Assembly: GCF_900106675.1 (NCBI RefSeq)
Contig: NZ_FNOB01000004.1
Location: 124,001 to 188,000 of the forward strand
Length of the DNA stretch: 64,000 nucleotides
Direction of reading: 5' to 3'
DNA from: Allgaiera indica
GTDB taxonomy: Bacteria > Pseudomonadota > Alphaproteobacteria > Rhodobacterales > Rhodobacteraceae
The position numbers and the translations under genes were made by a program. The notes beneath the pieces are model-generated. The model was not told where the DNA came from, made no database searches, and saw nothing but the letters and a program-made list of their open reading frames with translations. How positions within the stretch are numbered: the stretch's first letter is position 1; each line of letters begins with the position of its first letter. Below are positions 38,627-46,886 of this stretch, one piece after another.

Positions 38627-38917
38627 TCAGTAGGCGAAGGTCGCGGCGTTGTCGACGATGGCCATGCGCAGCACGATCAAGATCAGCAGCACCGCAAGCG
38701 GCGCCAGATCCAGCGCGCCGGTGTCGGGAAGGAAGCGGCGGATGCGCGAATAGATCGGGTCGAGCAGGCGGTTGAGACCGTCCCAGATCTGATAGACCAG
38801 CGGCTGGCGCAGGTTCAGCACCTGGAAGCTGATCAGCCAGCTCATGATGATATGCGCGATCACCACGAAATAGATCACGTTCAGAAGCAGCAGGATGGTC
38901 TTGAGCAGGGTGAACAT
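38627..38917 (-). CDS. YggT family membrane protein
   Basis: Small membrane protein of 96 residues with two hydrophobic regions (LLKTILLLLNVIYFVVIAHI and LAPLAVLLILIVLRMAIV) flanking RQPLVYQIWDGLNRLLDPIY, the YggT repeat signature. Family members are linked to osmotic or division-related membrane organisation, without a firm function. ATG 38917 is chosen over an upstream ATG because the family begins here. It is 9 nt ahead of recQ. Confidence 0.85.
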   Translation of the reverse strand: MFTLLKTILLLLNVIYFVVIAHIIMSWLISFQVLNLRQPLVYQIWDGLNRLLDPIYSRIRRFLPDTGALDLAPLAVLLILIVLRMAIVDNAATFAY

Positions 38918-39086
38918 GGGCGCCTTTCCCTCGGGGCTTGGTTGTCGCCAGAGGTAATGGGACGCCGCGCAAAGCACAACCTTTCAGGGCCGTCCCTGCC
39001 CCATTCGCGCCCCGACGCCCGCAAATGCCGCAAGGTCGGGCTTGACGATCCTCCCGGCACGCGGCAGGCGGGGCAAAGGAGGCCCC

Positions 39087-39617
39087 ATGTATCCGATCTT
39101 TCGCCTCGCCCGAGAGATGCTCGCCCAGCGCAAGGCGCCGGCGCTCGGCGCGTTCGATGTGCATGTCTCGTACCACCGTTGCTGGCCCTGGGATCTGGAC
39201 CCGTGGATGGAGCTGAACAACGGCCGCACGCTGACCCTTTACGATCTGGGGCGGATCCCGTTCGCCGTGCGCACCGGGTTGGTGGCGGCGATGCGCAGGA
39301 ACGGCTGGGGGATGACGGTGGCGGGGGCGGCGGTGCGCTACCGGCGCCGGATCCGGGCCTTCCGGCGGTTCCAGATGCGCAGCCGGGCGCTGGGCTGGGA
39401 CACGCGGTTCCTTTATCTCGAGCAAAGCATCTGGTTCGGTGAGGATTGCGCGAACCAGATCCTGATCCGCACTGCCGTGACCGGCCGGGACGGGATCGTC
39501 GCGCCTTCGACGGTGGCCCGTGCGCTGGGCCTGCCCGAGGAAAGCCCGCCCCTGCCGCGCTGGGTGACGGCCTGGATCGAGGCCGAGGCGGAACGTCCCT
39601 GGCCGCCGGAACGCTAG
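39087..39617 (+). CDS. Acyl-CoA thioesterase-like (hot-dog fold) protein
   Basis: Protein of 176 residues of the THEM6/4-hydroxybenzoyl-CoA thioesterase-like group. VHVSYHRCWPWDLDPWMELN holds the asparagine/aspartate region typical of hot-dog thioesterases, followed by YDLGRIPFAVRTGL and RFQMRSRALGWDTRFLYLEQ. The acyl substrate is unknown. ATG 39087 is supported by AAAGGAGG just upstream. It is divergent from yggT. Confidence 0.78.
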   Translation: MYPIFRLAREMLAQRKAPALGAFDVHVSYHRCWPWDLDPWMELNNGRTLTLYDLGRIPFAVRTGLVAAMRRNGWGMTVAGAAVRYRRRIRAFRRFQMRSRALGWDTRFLYLEQSIWFGEDCANQILIRTAVTGRDGIVAPSTVARALGLPEESPPLPRWVTAWIEAEAERPWPPER

Positions 39618-39897
39618 CGCTTCGGGGGCCGCCATGATGCGCTTATCGCCCGGCGCACGCCGGCTGAGCCCCGCAGGTAAGGCCGCTTCGGGGGCTGTCG
39701 CATCGGGAACCACGCGATGCCGGCGCCGCGCAGGCCGCGTGTCGCAGCTGTGAATAGCGATGCGTCCAAGGCTGGGCGCGCCACCCTGCGGGTCCCAAGT
39801 GGCTTGGGCTGCCGCCCCGGTCTCGCGTATCCGTCATCACGCTTGCCTGGGCGTCCTTTTGCCTGTCTTATCGCGTAAGAGGGGCTGGGAGAGATCA
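39618..39897. other. 280-bp intergenic region without a recognised gene
   Basis: No credible coding frame is seen. The 12-mer CGCTTCGGGGGC occurs twice, about 64 bp apart near 39619 and 39683. TTATCGCGTAAGAGGGGCTG just before the MFS gene supplies its ribosome binding region. Confidence 0.5.
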
Positions 39898-41244
39898 ATG
39901 GCCGAGATATCCAGGAAGCGCCGTATCTGGGGCTGGTTTTTCTATTTCTGGGCCGGGCAGCCCTACTTCACCCTGCTGCTGACGTTCATTTTCTCGCCCT
40001 ATATCGTCGATCTGGTCGGCAAGGGCACCACCGCGCAGGCGGTTTGGGGCTATGGGCTGACGGCCTGCGGGTTGATCGTGGCGATCACCGCGCCCTTCCT
40101 CGGGGCGATCGCCGACAAGGCCAGCGGGCGCAAGCGTTTCATCGCCTTCTTCTCGGTCTTCTATGTGCTGGGCGCCTGGGGGCTGTGGTATGCCGCGCCC
40201 GGGCATTTCAACATCTATTTCGTGCTGATTTCCTTCGGGATCGGCCTGATCGCGGTCGAACTGATGGCGATCTTCGCCAACGCGATGCTGCCTACCCTGG
40301 GCCCGAAAGAGGAATTGGGGCGGATCTCGGGCTCGGCCTGGGGGTTCGGCTATGCCGGCGGGGTGATCGCGCTGATCCTGATGCTGGCGTTCTTCGCCGA
40401 GATGAAGGACGGCAAGACGCTGCTGGGGTTGGCGCCGGTCTTCGGGCTGGACCCGGGCCAGCGCGAAGGCACTCGCGCCGTGGGGCCATTCACGGCGATC
40501 TGGTTCGTGGTCTTCATCATCCCCTTCTTCCTGTGGACACGCGACCCGGTTCGCGCGGGCGCCCCCCGTGTGCGTGACGCGATACGCACCGCCTGGCCCG
40601 ATCTACGCGCAACGTTGGCCGCGCTGCCGTCGAACCGCGGGCTTTTGATGTTCCTGATCGCGTCGATGCTGTATCGCGACGGGCTGAACGGGGTGTTCAC
40701 CTTCGGCGGCATCTACGCCAAGGGCGTACTGGGCTGGTCGGTGGTCGATGTCGGCATCTTCGGCATCATCGCCGCGGTGTCGGGGGCGATCTTCGCCTGG
40801 CTGGGCGGCAAGGCGGATTCCGCCTTTGGCCCGAAGCCGGTGATCGTGATCTGCCTGCTGGTGCTGACCGTCATAGTCGTGGCGACAATCACCTTGTCGC
40901 GCAGTTCGGTCTTTGGAATTCCGGTCGCCGCGGGATCGAAGCTGCCCGATTACGCCTTCTTCGGGATCGGAGCGGTGATCGGCGCCTGCGCGGGGTCGTT
41001 GCAGGCGGCCAGCCGCACCATGATGGTCTACCAGGCCAACCCCGAACGCATGACCGAGGCCTTCGGCCTTTATGCGCTGGCAGGTTACGGCACCTCGGCG
41101 CTCGCGCCCTTCGCGGTGGCGGTGACGACCCAGCTGACCGGGTCGCAGCAGGCGGGGATTGCGCCGCTGATCGTGCTGTTCCTGCTGGGGCTGGCGGTGC
41201 TGCTGCCGATCCGCGCGACTACACGCGCAGCGGGTGCGATCTGA
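39898..41244 (+). CDS. MFS transporter, UMF1/Atg22-like
   Basis: Integral membrane protein of 448 residues with about twelve TM segments. FFYFWAGQPYFTLLLTFIFS at the start and GAIADKASGRKRFIAFF between TM2 and TM3 are typical of the UMF1 (Atg22-like) branch, and AASRTMMVYQANPERMTEAF near the end is a family landmark. Related eukaryotic proteins export amino acids from vacuoles; the bacterial substrate is unknown. ATG 39898 with GGGAGAG upstream is chosen over a long upstream extension. Confidence 0.85.
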   Translation: MAEISRKRRIWGWFFYFWAGQPYFTLLLTFIFSPYIVDLVGKGTTAQAVWGYGLTACGLIVAITAPFLGAIADKASGRKRFIAFFSVFYVLGAWGLWYAAPGHFNIYFVLISFGIGLIAVELMAIFANAMLPTLGPKEELGRISGSAWGFGYAGGVIALILMLAFFAEMKDGKTLLGLAPVFGLDPGQREGTRAVGPFTAIWFVVFIIPFFLWTRDPVRAGAPRVRDAIRTAWPDLRATLAALPSNRGLLMFLIASMLYRDGLNGVFTFGGIYAKGVLGWSVVDVGIFGIIAAVSGAIFAWLGGKADSAFGPKPVIVICLLVLTVIVVATITLSRSSVFGIPVAAGSKLPDYAFFGIGAVIGACAGSLQAASRTMMVYQANPERMTEAFGLYALAGYGTSALAPFAVAVTTQLTGSQQAGIAPLIVLFLLGLAVLLPIRATTRAAGAI

Positions 41245-41321
41245 CGCGGTTTCGCGCGTTTGCGGAATGGGCGCAGTCTGCTAGGCTGGGGAAAACCCGA
41301 AGGAAGACAGGCAAAGAACCT

Positions 41322-42233
41322 ATGGGCATCCCGCTTACCGGACTGACCTTGACCCTGTCACTGGCCATGGGGTCGGTCTTTGCCGCCCCCTTGTCGGCAG
41401 AGCCCTTGGCGACCGCGCTTTTCGGCGCGATGCGAAACCCAAGCCAAGAAAGGCCAACGGCGATCGGTTCCTACAGCCGGGGCTGTGCGGCGGGGCTGCG
41501 GGAACTGCCGCCTTCGGGCCCGACCTGGCAGGCGATGCGGCTTAGCCGGGACCGCAACTGGGGCATGCCCGAGACGATTTCCTTCATCGAGGATCTCAGC
41601 CGTTACGCCGCCACGCTGAAGGGGTGGAACGGGCTATATGTCGGCGACATCGGCCTGCCTAGGGGTGGGCCGATGGTGTCGGGACATGCAAGCCACCAGA
41701 TGGGGCTGGATGTCGATATCTGGATGCTGCCTGGCCGGAACATGCGCCTTTCACGCGCCGCGCGCGAGACGATCAGCTCGATCTCGGTGCGTACGCCCGA
41801 CCAGCGGCGGGTGAACCGCAATTGGGACCGCCAGCATTACCTGCTGATGCGCCGCGCGGCGATGGATCCGCGGGTCGATCGGATCTTCGTGGCGGCGGCG
41901 GTGAAGATCGCGATGTGCAACGCCACCCCGCGGGGCGACAGGGCCTGGTTGCAGAAGATCCGGCCCTGGTACGGGCATAACACCCATTTCCATGTGCGGC
42001 TGAAATGTCCGCCGGGTGATGCGTTTTGCCAAACCCAGCGGCCCACGGTGGCGCAGCTGTCGAAAGGCGGCGATGGTTGTGACGACAGCCTGAACTGGTG
42101 GGTGACCGACATGCTGAACCCGCCGAAAATCGCGAAGCCGCGCAAGAAGGCGGGTCCGCCCCGGCGCGGGCCGCGCCAATATCTGCTTTCCGATCTGCCC
42201 CGCCAATGCGCCGCCGTCCTGTCGTCGCGCTGA
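41322..42233 (+). CDS. mepA: Penicillin-insensitive murein endopeptidase MepA
   Basis: Secreted LAS-type zinc peptidase of 303 residues that cleaves D-Ala-meso-DAP cross-links in peptidoglycan. A signal peptide occupies about residues 1-26. SGHASHQMGLDVDIW (about 120-134) supplies the His/Asp zinc ligands and GHNTHFHVRLKCP the second histidine set. Paired cysteines in GCAAGL, KCPPGDAFC and GCDDSLNWW fit periplasmic disulfides. A basic proline-rich tail follows. The last 28 bp overlap the next gene. Confidence 0.93.
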   Translation: MGIPLTGLTLTLSLAMGSVFAAPLSAEPLATALFGAMRNPSQERPTAIGSYSRGCAAGLRELPPSGPTWQAMRLSRDRNWGMPETISFIEDLSRYAATLKGWNGLYVGDIGLPRGGPMVSGHASHQMGLDVDIWMLPGRNMRLSRAARETISSISVRTPDQRRVNRNWDRQHYLLMRRAAMDPRVDRIFVAAAVKIAMCNATPRGDRAWLQKIRPWYGHNTHFHVRLKCPPGDAFCQTQRPTVAQLSKGGDGCDDSLNWWVTDMLNPPKIAKPRKKAGPPRRGPRQYLLSDLPRQCAAVLSSR

Positions 42234-43132
42234 TCCTTGCGGTGGCGCTTTTGCCGGTGCCCGCAGGCCGGGCGAAACGGGCCGAGCCGGCGGTTCATGT
42301 GGGCAGCTATGTCTGGCACCGGCCCGATCGCGCCTTTGGCGGGTTCTCGGGCCTGGAATTGTCGGCCGATGGGCTGGAATTCGTCTCGCAATCCGATCGG
42401 GGCTCGATCGTCGAGGGCCGCCTGTCGCGCAATCAGGCGGGGGCGGTCGTCGGGGTCTCGGCCGGTCAGATCACGCCGCTGCGGGCGCCCGATGGCACGG
42501 TGCTGCGCCCCACCCGGCGCGATGCCGAGGGGCTGGCGATCACGCCTTCGGGCAAGGTGTTCATCAGCTTCGAAGGTATTCAGAGGGTGCTGGAATACGA
42601 CCGCGTCGATGCCCGGGCCCGGGCGTTGCCGCGCGATCCGGCCTTTCTGCGGATGGCGCCGAACGGATCGATCGAGGCGCTGGCTGTGGATCGCGACGGC
42701 GCCCTTTATACCCTGCCCGAGGTGGGGCCCATTGGCCGTCCGATCCCGGTTTATCGCTATGCCGGCGGGCGCTGGACGCAGCCGTTTTCGATCGCACGCC
42801 CGGATGCTTTTCGCCCGGTCGGGGCCGATTTCGGACCCGACGGCAATCTGTATCTGCTGGAGCGCCGGTTCGCCGGCCTCTTCGGATTTGCGAACCGGGT
42901 GCTGCGCCTGGACATTGGTGCCGATGGCCGCCCGACCGGGGCCGAGGTGCTGTTTCAAAGCGCGCCCGGCCAGTTCGACAACCTCGAGGGGCTTGCGGTC
43001 TGGAAGGATGCGCAGGGGCGGATCCGGTTGACGATGATCTCGGATGACAACTTCTTTTTCCTGCAGCGCACCGAATTCGTCGACTACCTGGTGGCCCCGA
43101 GGGCGCCAGGCTTGCCGCGGCCACCGTCGTGA
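42206..43132 (+). CDS. Esterase-like activity of phytase family protein (secreted)
   Basis: Protein of 308 residues with a signal peptide (VVALILAVALLPVPAGRA). The mature part is a beta-propeller-like phytase-esterase domain: FGGFSGLELSADGLEFVSQS, RRDAEGLAITPSGKVFISFE, NLEGLAVWKDAQGRIRLTMI and SDDNFFFLQRTEF. Activity on a phosphoester or ester is inferred from family only. ATG 42206 overlaps mepA by 28 bp; no other start fits the signal peptide better. Confidence 0.82.
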   Translation: MRRRPVVALILAVALLPVPAGRAKRAEPAVHVGSYVWHRPDRAFGGFSGLELSADGLEFVSQSDRGSIVEGRLSRNQAGAVVGVSAGQITPLRAPDGTVLRPTRRDAEGLAITPSGKVFISFEGIQRVLEYDRVDARARALPRDPAFLRMAPNGSIEALAVDRDGALYTLPEVGPIGRPIPVYRYAGGRWTQPFSIARPDAFRPVGADFGPDGNLYLLERRFAGLFGFANRVLRLDIGADGRPTGAEVLFQSAPGQFDNLEGLAVWKDAQGRIRLTMISDDNFFFLQRTEFVDYLVAPRAPGLPRPPS

Positions 43133-43222
43133 CGCGGTCCGCCGGAACCGGACGCATCTGTGGTCGTGCGGCGATTTCGAGCAATTCTAGGAAAACTGAT
43201 CGCATCTGTAGCGTAAAAACTT

Positions 43223-43251
43223 TTGACAAACACAAAATATGTGGCACGCTT
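43223..43251 (+). promoter_or_regulatory. Putative promoter of the 18-codon unit
   Basis: A perfect TTGACA (43223-43228) lies in an AT-rich patch, with ACGCTT 17 bp downstream as a poor -10. The next element downstream is a strong ribosome site and short ORF, then a terminator. The -35 is clear and the -10 is uncertain. Confidence 0.4.
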
Positions 43252-43287
43252 CGACTTAGGCGCAACGCATTGAAAGGAGGTGGTCCA

Positions 43288-43344
43288 GTGTCGAGAGGGA
43301 TATTGGAGAGAGGTGTCGGGACAGTCAGGAGGGATGTGGCCTGA
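43288..43344 (+). CDS. 18-residue ORF in a stand-alone transcription unit
   Basis: GTG 43288 is preceded by AAAGGAGG at 43273-43280 with a 7-nt spacer, an ideal ribosome site. The peptide is VSRGILERGVGTVRRDVA (first residue read as Met), strongly basic with no signal or TM segment. Its stop codon lies inside a 9-bp hairpin with one mismatch (43339-43360). A strong terminator ends the unit at about 43437. It may be a real microprotein, or the reading frame may only serve an RNA regulator. I do not recognise it. Confidence 0.45.
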   Translation: MSRGILERGVGTVRRDVA

Positions 43345-43410
43345 GGGCAGCCCCTGAGGCACAAACCAACTGATTGGGCATCCTAACTGGCCCATCTCCA
43401 GGAACTCGGA

Positions 43411-43437
43411 GGGCCGTGCGCGTCGCACGGCCCTTTT
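43411..43437 (+). terminator. Rho-independent terminator of the 18-codon unit
   Basis: GGGCCGTGCG (43411-43420), loop CGT, CGCACGGCCC (43424-43433) and TTTT form a perfect 10-bp stem with a T run. It ends the short transcript starting near 43250. It is 280 bp after the upstream CDS, too far to be simply that gene's terminator. Confidence 0.85.
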
Positions 43438-43480
43438 CCTTTGGCCGGGGGTCTTGGCGGGTGGAATGCCGCCGTCGGCG

Positions 43481-43534
43481 CCGGGGGTTTCACACCCCCG
43501 GACCCCCGTGGAGTATTTTTACCAAGATGAATAG
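43481..43534 (+). repeat. Dispersed hairpin + GAGTATTT repeat, copy C
   Basis: A hairpin (CCGGGGGTTTCACACCCCCGG, 43481-43501) is followed by ACCCCCG, then TGGAGTATTTTTACCAAG at 43509-43526 and ATGAATAG. About 38 bp are identical to copy B at 13.3 kb. It sits between the 18-codon unit and arfB. The translated repeat gives a spurious in-frame extension upstream of arfB. Confidence 0.8.
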
Positions 43535-43631
43535 CGAGGCGAAGCTCTTGCCGTGCGCCTGGCCCGCGGTGCGGCCCGTGCTTTGCCCACCGCTCTTTTC
43601 CTTTCGGCCGCGCCCGGATACCCTTGGGGCC

Positions 43632-44054
43632 ATGTTGCGTGTCACCGACGATATCGTCCTGCAAGGCTGGGAAATCACCGAAAGCTTTTCACGCGCTTCG
43701 GGGCCCGGGGGGCAGAATGTCAACAAGGTGGAAACCGCGGTGGAGCTGCGTTTCGAGGCCGAGCGCTCGCCCAATCTGCCGCCGGCGGTGAAGGCGCGGC
43801 TGAAGCGGCTGGCGGGGCGGCGCTGGACGGCGGACGGGGCGGTGGTGATCCGCGCCGAGGAGACCCGCCACCAGGCGCGCAACCGCGAGATCGCCCGCGA
43901 ACGTCTGGCCGAACTGATCCGCAAGGCATTGACCGCGCCCAAGCGGCGTATTCCGACGCGGCCGACGTTGGGCAGCCAGCGCCGCCGCCTGAAGGCCAAG
44001 GCCGCGCGCGGTCAGGTCAAGTCGATGCGCGCCCGCCCCGGGGACGAGGAGTGA
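43632..44054 (+). CDS. arfB: Alternative ribosome-rescue factor ArfB (YaeJ/ICT1-like)
   Basis: Protein of 140 residues that hydrolyses peptidyl-tRNA on ribosomes stalled at the end of truncated mRNA. ASGPGGQNVNKVETAVELRF carries the catalytic GGQ loop. The basic C-terminal tail (RRIPTRPTLGSQRRRLKAKA) fits the mRNA entry channel, and the short length separates it from release factors. ATG 43632 is chosen; the frame upstream is only translated repeat. Confidence 0.93.
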   Translation: MLRVTDDIVLQGWEITESFSRASGPGGQNVNKVETAVELRFEAERSPNLPPAVKARLKRLAGRRWTADGAVVIRAEETRHQARNREIARERLAELIRKALTAPKRRIPTRPTLGSQRRRLKAKAARGQVKSMRARPGDEE

Positions 44055-44290
44055 CATCGGCCGCGTCCTGTCGCGTCCCGCCCCCCGTGCCCGTCCTGCA
44101 TCACCTGCCGGCTGTTTGACGCCTTACCGGGCGGTGACTTGCGGATCCCGACGCGCCGCGATTAGGGTCGCGTCGGGGGTGTGTGGCCGGCCTTGCCCAT
44201 TGGCGACGGCTGGCCGGGATGGATTGCGGTGATTGCGGTGCGGACACCTGGGCACGAAGCTTTGCCAGAAGCCGACGGGGCCGGCCCGGC

Positions 44291-44584
44291 ATGAGCATCG
44301 ACCCAAAGAGCGTGGTCGCGCTGGCGCTGCTGCATCATGCGCTGATGGTGCTTGCCTACGCGCTGACGCCGCTGATCGCCAGCATCACCCTGCTGGGCAT
44401 CCTGATCGCGGTGTTGCAGGGCGCTTTCCAGATAGAGGACGGCGCGCTGGCGATGGGCGCCAAGGTGGCGATCGTGCTGTTCTTTTCCGCCGCGGCGGGA
44501 GAGATGATCTTCTTGACCCTGGCGCATCTGGCGCATGACTGGATCGCCGCGATCCCCAACCTGATCGCCGAGGACTGGAACTAG
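44291..44584 (+). CDS. Divergent FliQ-family flagellar export protein (second FliQ)
   Basis: Small membrane protein of 97 residues with two TM helices. An ungapped 65-residue alignment with the canonical FliQ at 53578-53856 gives 19 identities by hand count, including LLG, LQ-x3-QI and KV, and both end P-x-LI. The conserved FVPK loop of FliQ is changed to MGAK. It sits 1 nt before fliR, a usual fliQ position, so it probably serves the export gate or is a modified paralog. The start is not strongly supported by a ribosome site. Upstream, 44055-44290 holds no other gene. Confidence 0.7.
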   Translation: MSIDPKSVVALALLHHALMVLAYALTPLIASITLLGILIAVLQGAFQIEDGALAMGAKVAIVLFFSAAAGEMIFLTLAHLAHDWIAAIPNLIAEDWN

Positions 44585-44585
44585 C

Positions 44586-45362
44586 ATGGTGCCGATCCCC
44601 GCGCATGAAGTCATGGCCTGGCTGAGCGCCGGATTCTGGCCCTTTCTGCGCATGACCGGTGTGTTCCTGACCGCCCCGATCCTGGGGTCGCGCAGCGTGC
44701 CGGTGTTGCAGCGGGTGCTGATGTCGGCACTGTTCGCCGCCTGTCTGGGCGCCTGGGGCGGGCCGTGGCCGCCGCTGCCCGAGGGGATCGTCGCGATCCT
44801 GTACGCCGGGATCTTGCAGATTTCCTTCGGGGCGGCGCTGGGGCTGGTCGGACGGGTGATCGTATCGACCATCGGTGCGGCCGGGGAAATCGCCGGCGCG
44901 GCGATCGGGTCGAACTTTGCCCGCACCTCGGGGCTGGATCAGTCGAGCGAGCCGCCGGTGCTTTACAATATCCTCAACATGACCGGGATGCTGGTCTATC
45001 TGGGCGCCGGTGGCATGTTCTGGACGCTGCTGGCGGTGTCGCGTTCGTTCCACACCAGCCCTACCGGGGTGCCCGCGCAGCTGGCCTTGCAACAGCTGGC
45101 CGATTATGTCGGCGTGGTGCTGGCGTCCGGCACGATCCTGGCCTTGCCGGCGCTGGCCGCGGCCTTTGCGCTGAACGTGTCGATCGGGCTGGCCAATGCG
45201 CTGTCGCCCAATCTCAACATCTTCTCGGTCGGGTTTCCGATCCTGTTCCTGGGCGGCATCTGGGTGATCGGCTCGTCGATCTTCTTCATCGAGCCGACGG
45301 TGGCGAACCTGATGCTGGAGGGCGCGCATCGGCTGGCCGGCCTGATCGGCGACGGGGGCTGA
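44586..45362 (+). CDS. fliR: Flagellar export gate protein FliR
   Basis: FliR of 258 residues, a membrane component of the export gate with FliP, FliQ, FlhA and FlhB. RMTGVFLTAPILGSRSVPVL at the start, GAAGEIAGAAIGSNFARTSG in the middle and SPNLNIFSVGFPILFLGGIW near the end are diagnostic. About six TM segments are visible. It lies 1 nt after the FliQ-like stop and 1 nt before flhB. Confidence 0.93.
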   Translation: MVPIPAHEVMAWLSAGFWPFLRMTGVFLTAPILGSRSVPVLQRVLMSALFAACLGAWGGPWPPLPEGIVAILYAGILQISFGAALGLVGRVIVSTIGAAGEIAGAAIGSNFARTSGLDQSSEPPVLYNILNMTGMLVYLGAGGMFWTLLAVSRSFHTSPTGVPAQLALQQLADYVGVVLASGTILALPALAAAFALNVSIGLANALSPNLNIFSVGFPILFLGGIWVIGSSIFFIEPTVANLMLEGAHRLAGLIGDGG

Positions 45363-45363
45363 G

Positions 45364-46500
45364 ATGGCCGAAGATTCGGACGCCGAGAAGAAACACGACC
45401 CGACGCGCGAACGCCTGAAACGCGCGCGCGAGCAAGGCCAGATCCGGCGTTCGAACGATCTGCCGAAGGCCGCGATGACGCTGGGGCTGGTTCTGGTGGT
45501 GTTTGTCAGCGGCGGGGTGATGTCGGGCATGGCGTCGGATTGGCTGGCCGCCAGCCTGGCCGCTGCCGGCGCGATGGATCCGGGGCAGGCCTATGGGCTG
45601 GACATGGAATTCGCGGCTGTGCTGAGCATCTTCCTGCTGGCGACCGGGGCGCTTGCCTTCATCGCCGGGCTGGGGTCGGGCGGGTGGATGATGTCCTTCA
45701 TGCTGCTTATGCCGAAGCTGGAGCGCGTCGATCCGGCGAAATCCTGGGGGCAGATCTTTTCGGTTTCGAACCTGATCGAGGTGGGCAAATCGGCGCTGAA
45801 GATCCTGGTGATCGGCAGTGCGGGATGGATTGCCTATGCGGGGCAGAAACAGGATCTTCTGGCGTTGGCGGGGCGTCAGTATGTGTCGCTGGCCACGCTG
45901 GGCGGGCCAGCGCTGCATGTGATTCTGGGCGCGGCGGGCGGGGCGCTGGTGCTGGCCGTGGCGGATGTCGGCGTGCAGGCCTGGCTGAACCGGCGGTCGC
46001 TGAAGATGACCGACAAGGAGGTTCGCGACGAAACCAAGCAGTCCGAGGGCGATCCCCATGTCCGTGCCCGCCGCCGCGCGCTGATGCGCCGTGCCGCCCG
46101 CGCCCGGCAGATCCAGCAGGTCAAGACCGCGACCATGGTGGTCACCAATCCCACGCATTTCGCGGTGGCGGTGCGTTACCGGCGTGGCAAGGACGGCGTG
46201 CCCTCAGTCGTGGCGAAGGGGGTGGATCTGACCGCCGCCCCGATCCTGGAACAGGCCCGCATCCACGGCGTGCCGCTGGTCGAGGCGCCGGTGCTGGCGC
46301 GCGCCCTGCACGCCCAGGTCCAGGTCGGCCGGCCGATCCCGCATCACCTGTATCGCGCGGTGGCCGAGGTGCTGGCCTATGTCTGGCGGCTGGATGCCTG
46401 GCGTGCCCAGGGCGGTGAAAAACCCGAACGTCCGCGGGTGGAGGGCGCGCTTGATCCGCCCGGCGCGGCCGACCCGGAGGCAGGCGCGCCAGCCGGCTGA
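45364..46500 (+). CDS. flhB: Flagellar export switch protein FlhB
   Basis: FlhB of 378 residues sets export substrate specificity. The N-terminus reads KKHDPTRERLKRAREQGQIR. Four TM segments follow, then the cytoplasmic linker VRDETKQSEGDPHVRARRRA. The self-cleaving NPTH motif is at residues 262-265 in VVTNPTHFAVAVRY, and EVLAYVWRLDAWR ends the core. The last 25-30 residues are proline/alanine-rich. The final 124 bp overlap, on the other strand, the 3' end of fliJ. Confidence 0.95.
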   Translation: MAEDSDAEKKHDPTRERLKRAREQGQIRRSNDLPKAAMTLGLVLVVFVSGGVMSGMASDWLAASLAAAGAMDPGQAYGLDMEFAAVLSIFLLATGALAFIAGLGSGGWMMSFMLLMPKLERVDPAKSWGQIFSVSNLIEVGKSALKILVIGSAGWIAYAGQKQDLLALAGRQYVSLATLGGPALHVILGAAGGALVLAVADVGVQAWLNRRSLKMTDKEVRDETKQSEGDPHVRARRRALMRRAARARQIQQVKTATMVVTNPTHFAVAVRYRRGKDGVPSVVAKGVDLTAAPILEQARIHGVPLVEAPVLARALHAQVQVGRPIPHHLYRAVAEVLAYVWRLDAWRAQGGEKPERPRVEGALDPPGAADPEAGAPAG

Positions 46501-46886
46501 TCCTCGGCCCGTTCGGCCAGCCTGTCCGCCGCCGCCCGGGCCTCGTCGGCGGCCTTTTGCAGTGCCTTGTGCTTCTCGGTCGTCAGCGCCAGATGGTCGA
46601 GCGCGGCCTGCCGGGCGGTTTCGCCGGCGCGGATCTGCGCCTCGTTGGCGTGGCGGGCGCGCGCGCCCATCTCGATGAACTGACCATAGGATTTCATTTC
46701 CAGCCCCGAGGTGATCTCGGTCTCGGTCAGACGCTGCCCGAGATCGGCGATATAGGCCGACAATGTCGCCGAATGCCCGCCCAGTGCGGCCAGTCGTTTC
46801 GCGGCGTCCGCTGCCATCTGCTCGGCCCGGATCTTGTCGCGGTTCGACAGCGTGGTCAGCACCCGCAAGGTCTTGCGCGACAGCAT
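46377..46886 (-). CDS. fliJ: Flagellar export chaperone-like FliJ
   Basis: Protein of 169 residues, longer than the usual 140-150. Residues 1-130 are a charged alpha-helical coiled coil typical of FliJ, the stalk-like partner of FliI (RKTLRVLTTLSNRDKIRAEQ at the start). The last 40 residues are low-complexity and lie over the flhB 3' end. It is identified mainly by position: its ATG shares one base with the fliI stop, as in many flagellar operons. Sequence similarity to FliJ is weak, as is normal in the family. Confidence 0.75.
   Translation of the reverse strand: MLSRKTLRVLTTLSNRDKIRAEQMAADAAKRLAALGGHSATLSAYIADLGQRLTETEITSGLEMKSYGQFIEMGARARHANEAQIRAGETARQAALDHLALTTEKHKALQKAADEARAAADRLAERAEDQPAGAPASGSAAPGGSSAPSTRGRSGFSPPWARQASSRQT

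Noticed and set aside
44249-44265. Sigma-54-like site GGCACG...TTGC upstream of the FliQ-like gene
   Set aside because: The GG and GC elements are 11 bp apart instead of the strict 10, and no enhancer-binding site or regulator is adjacent.
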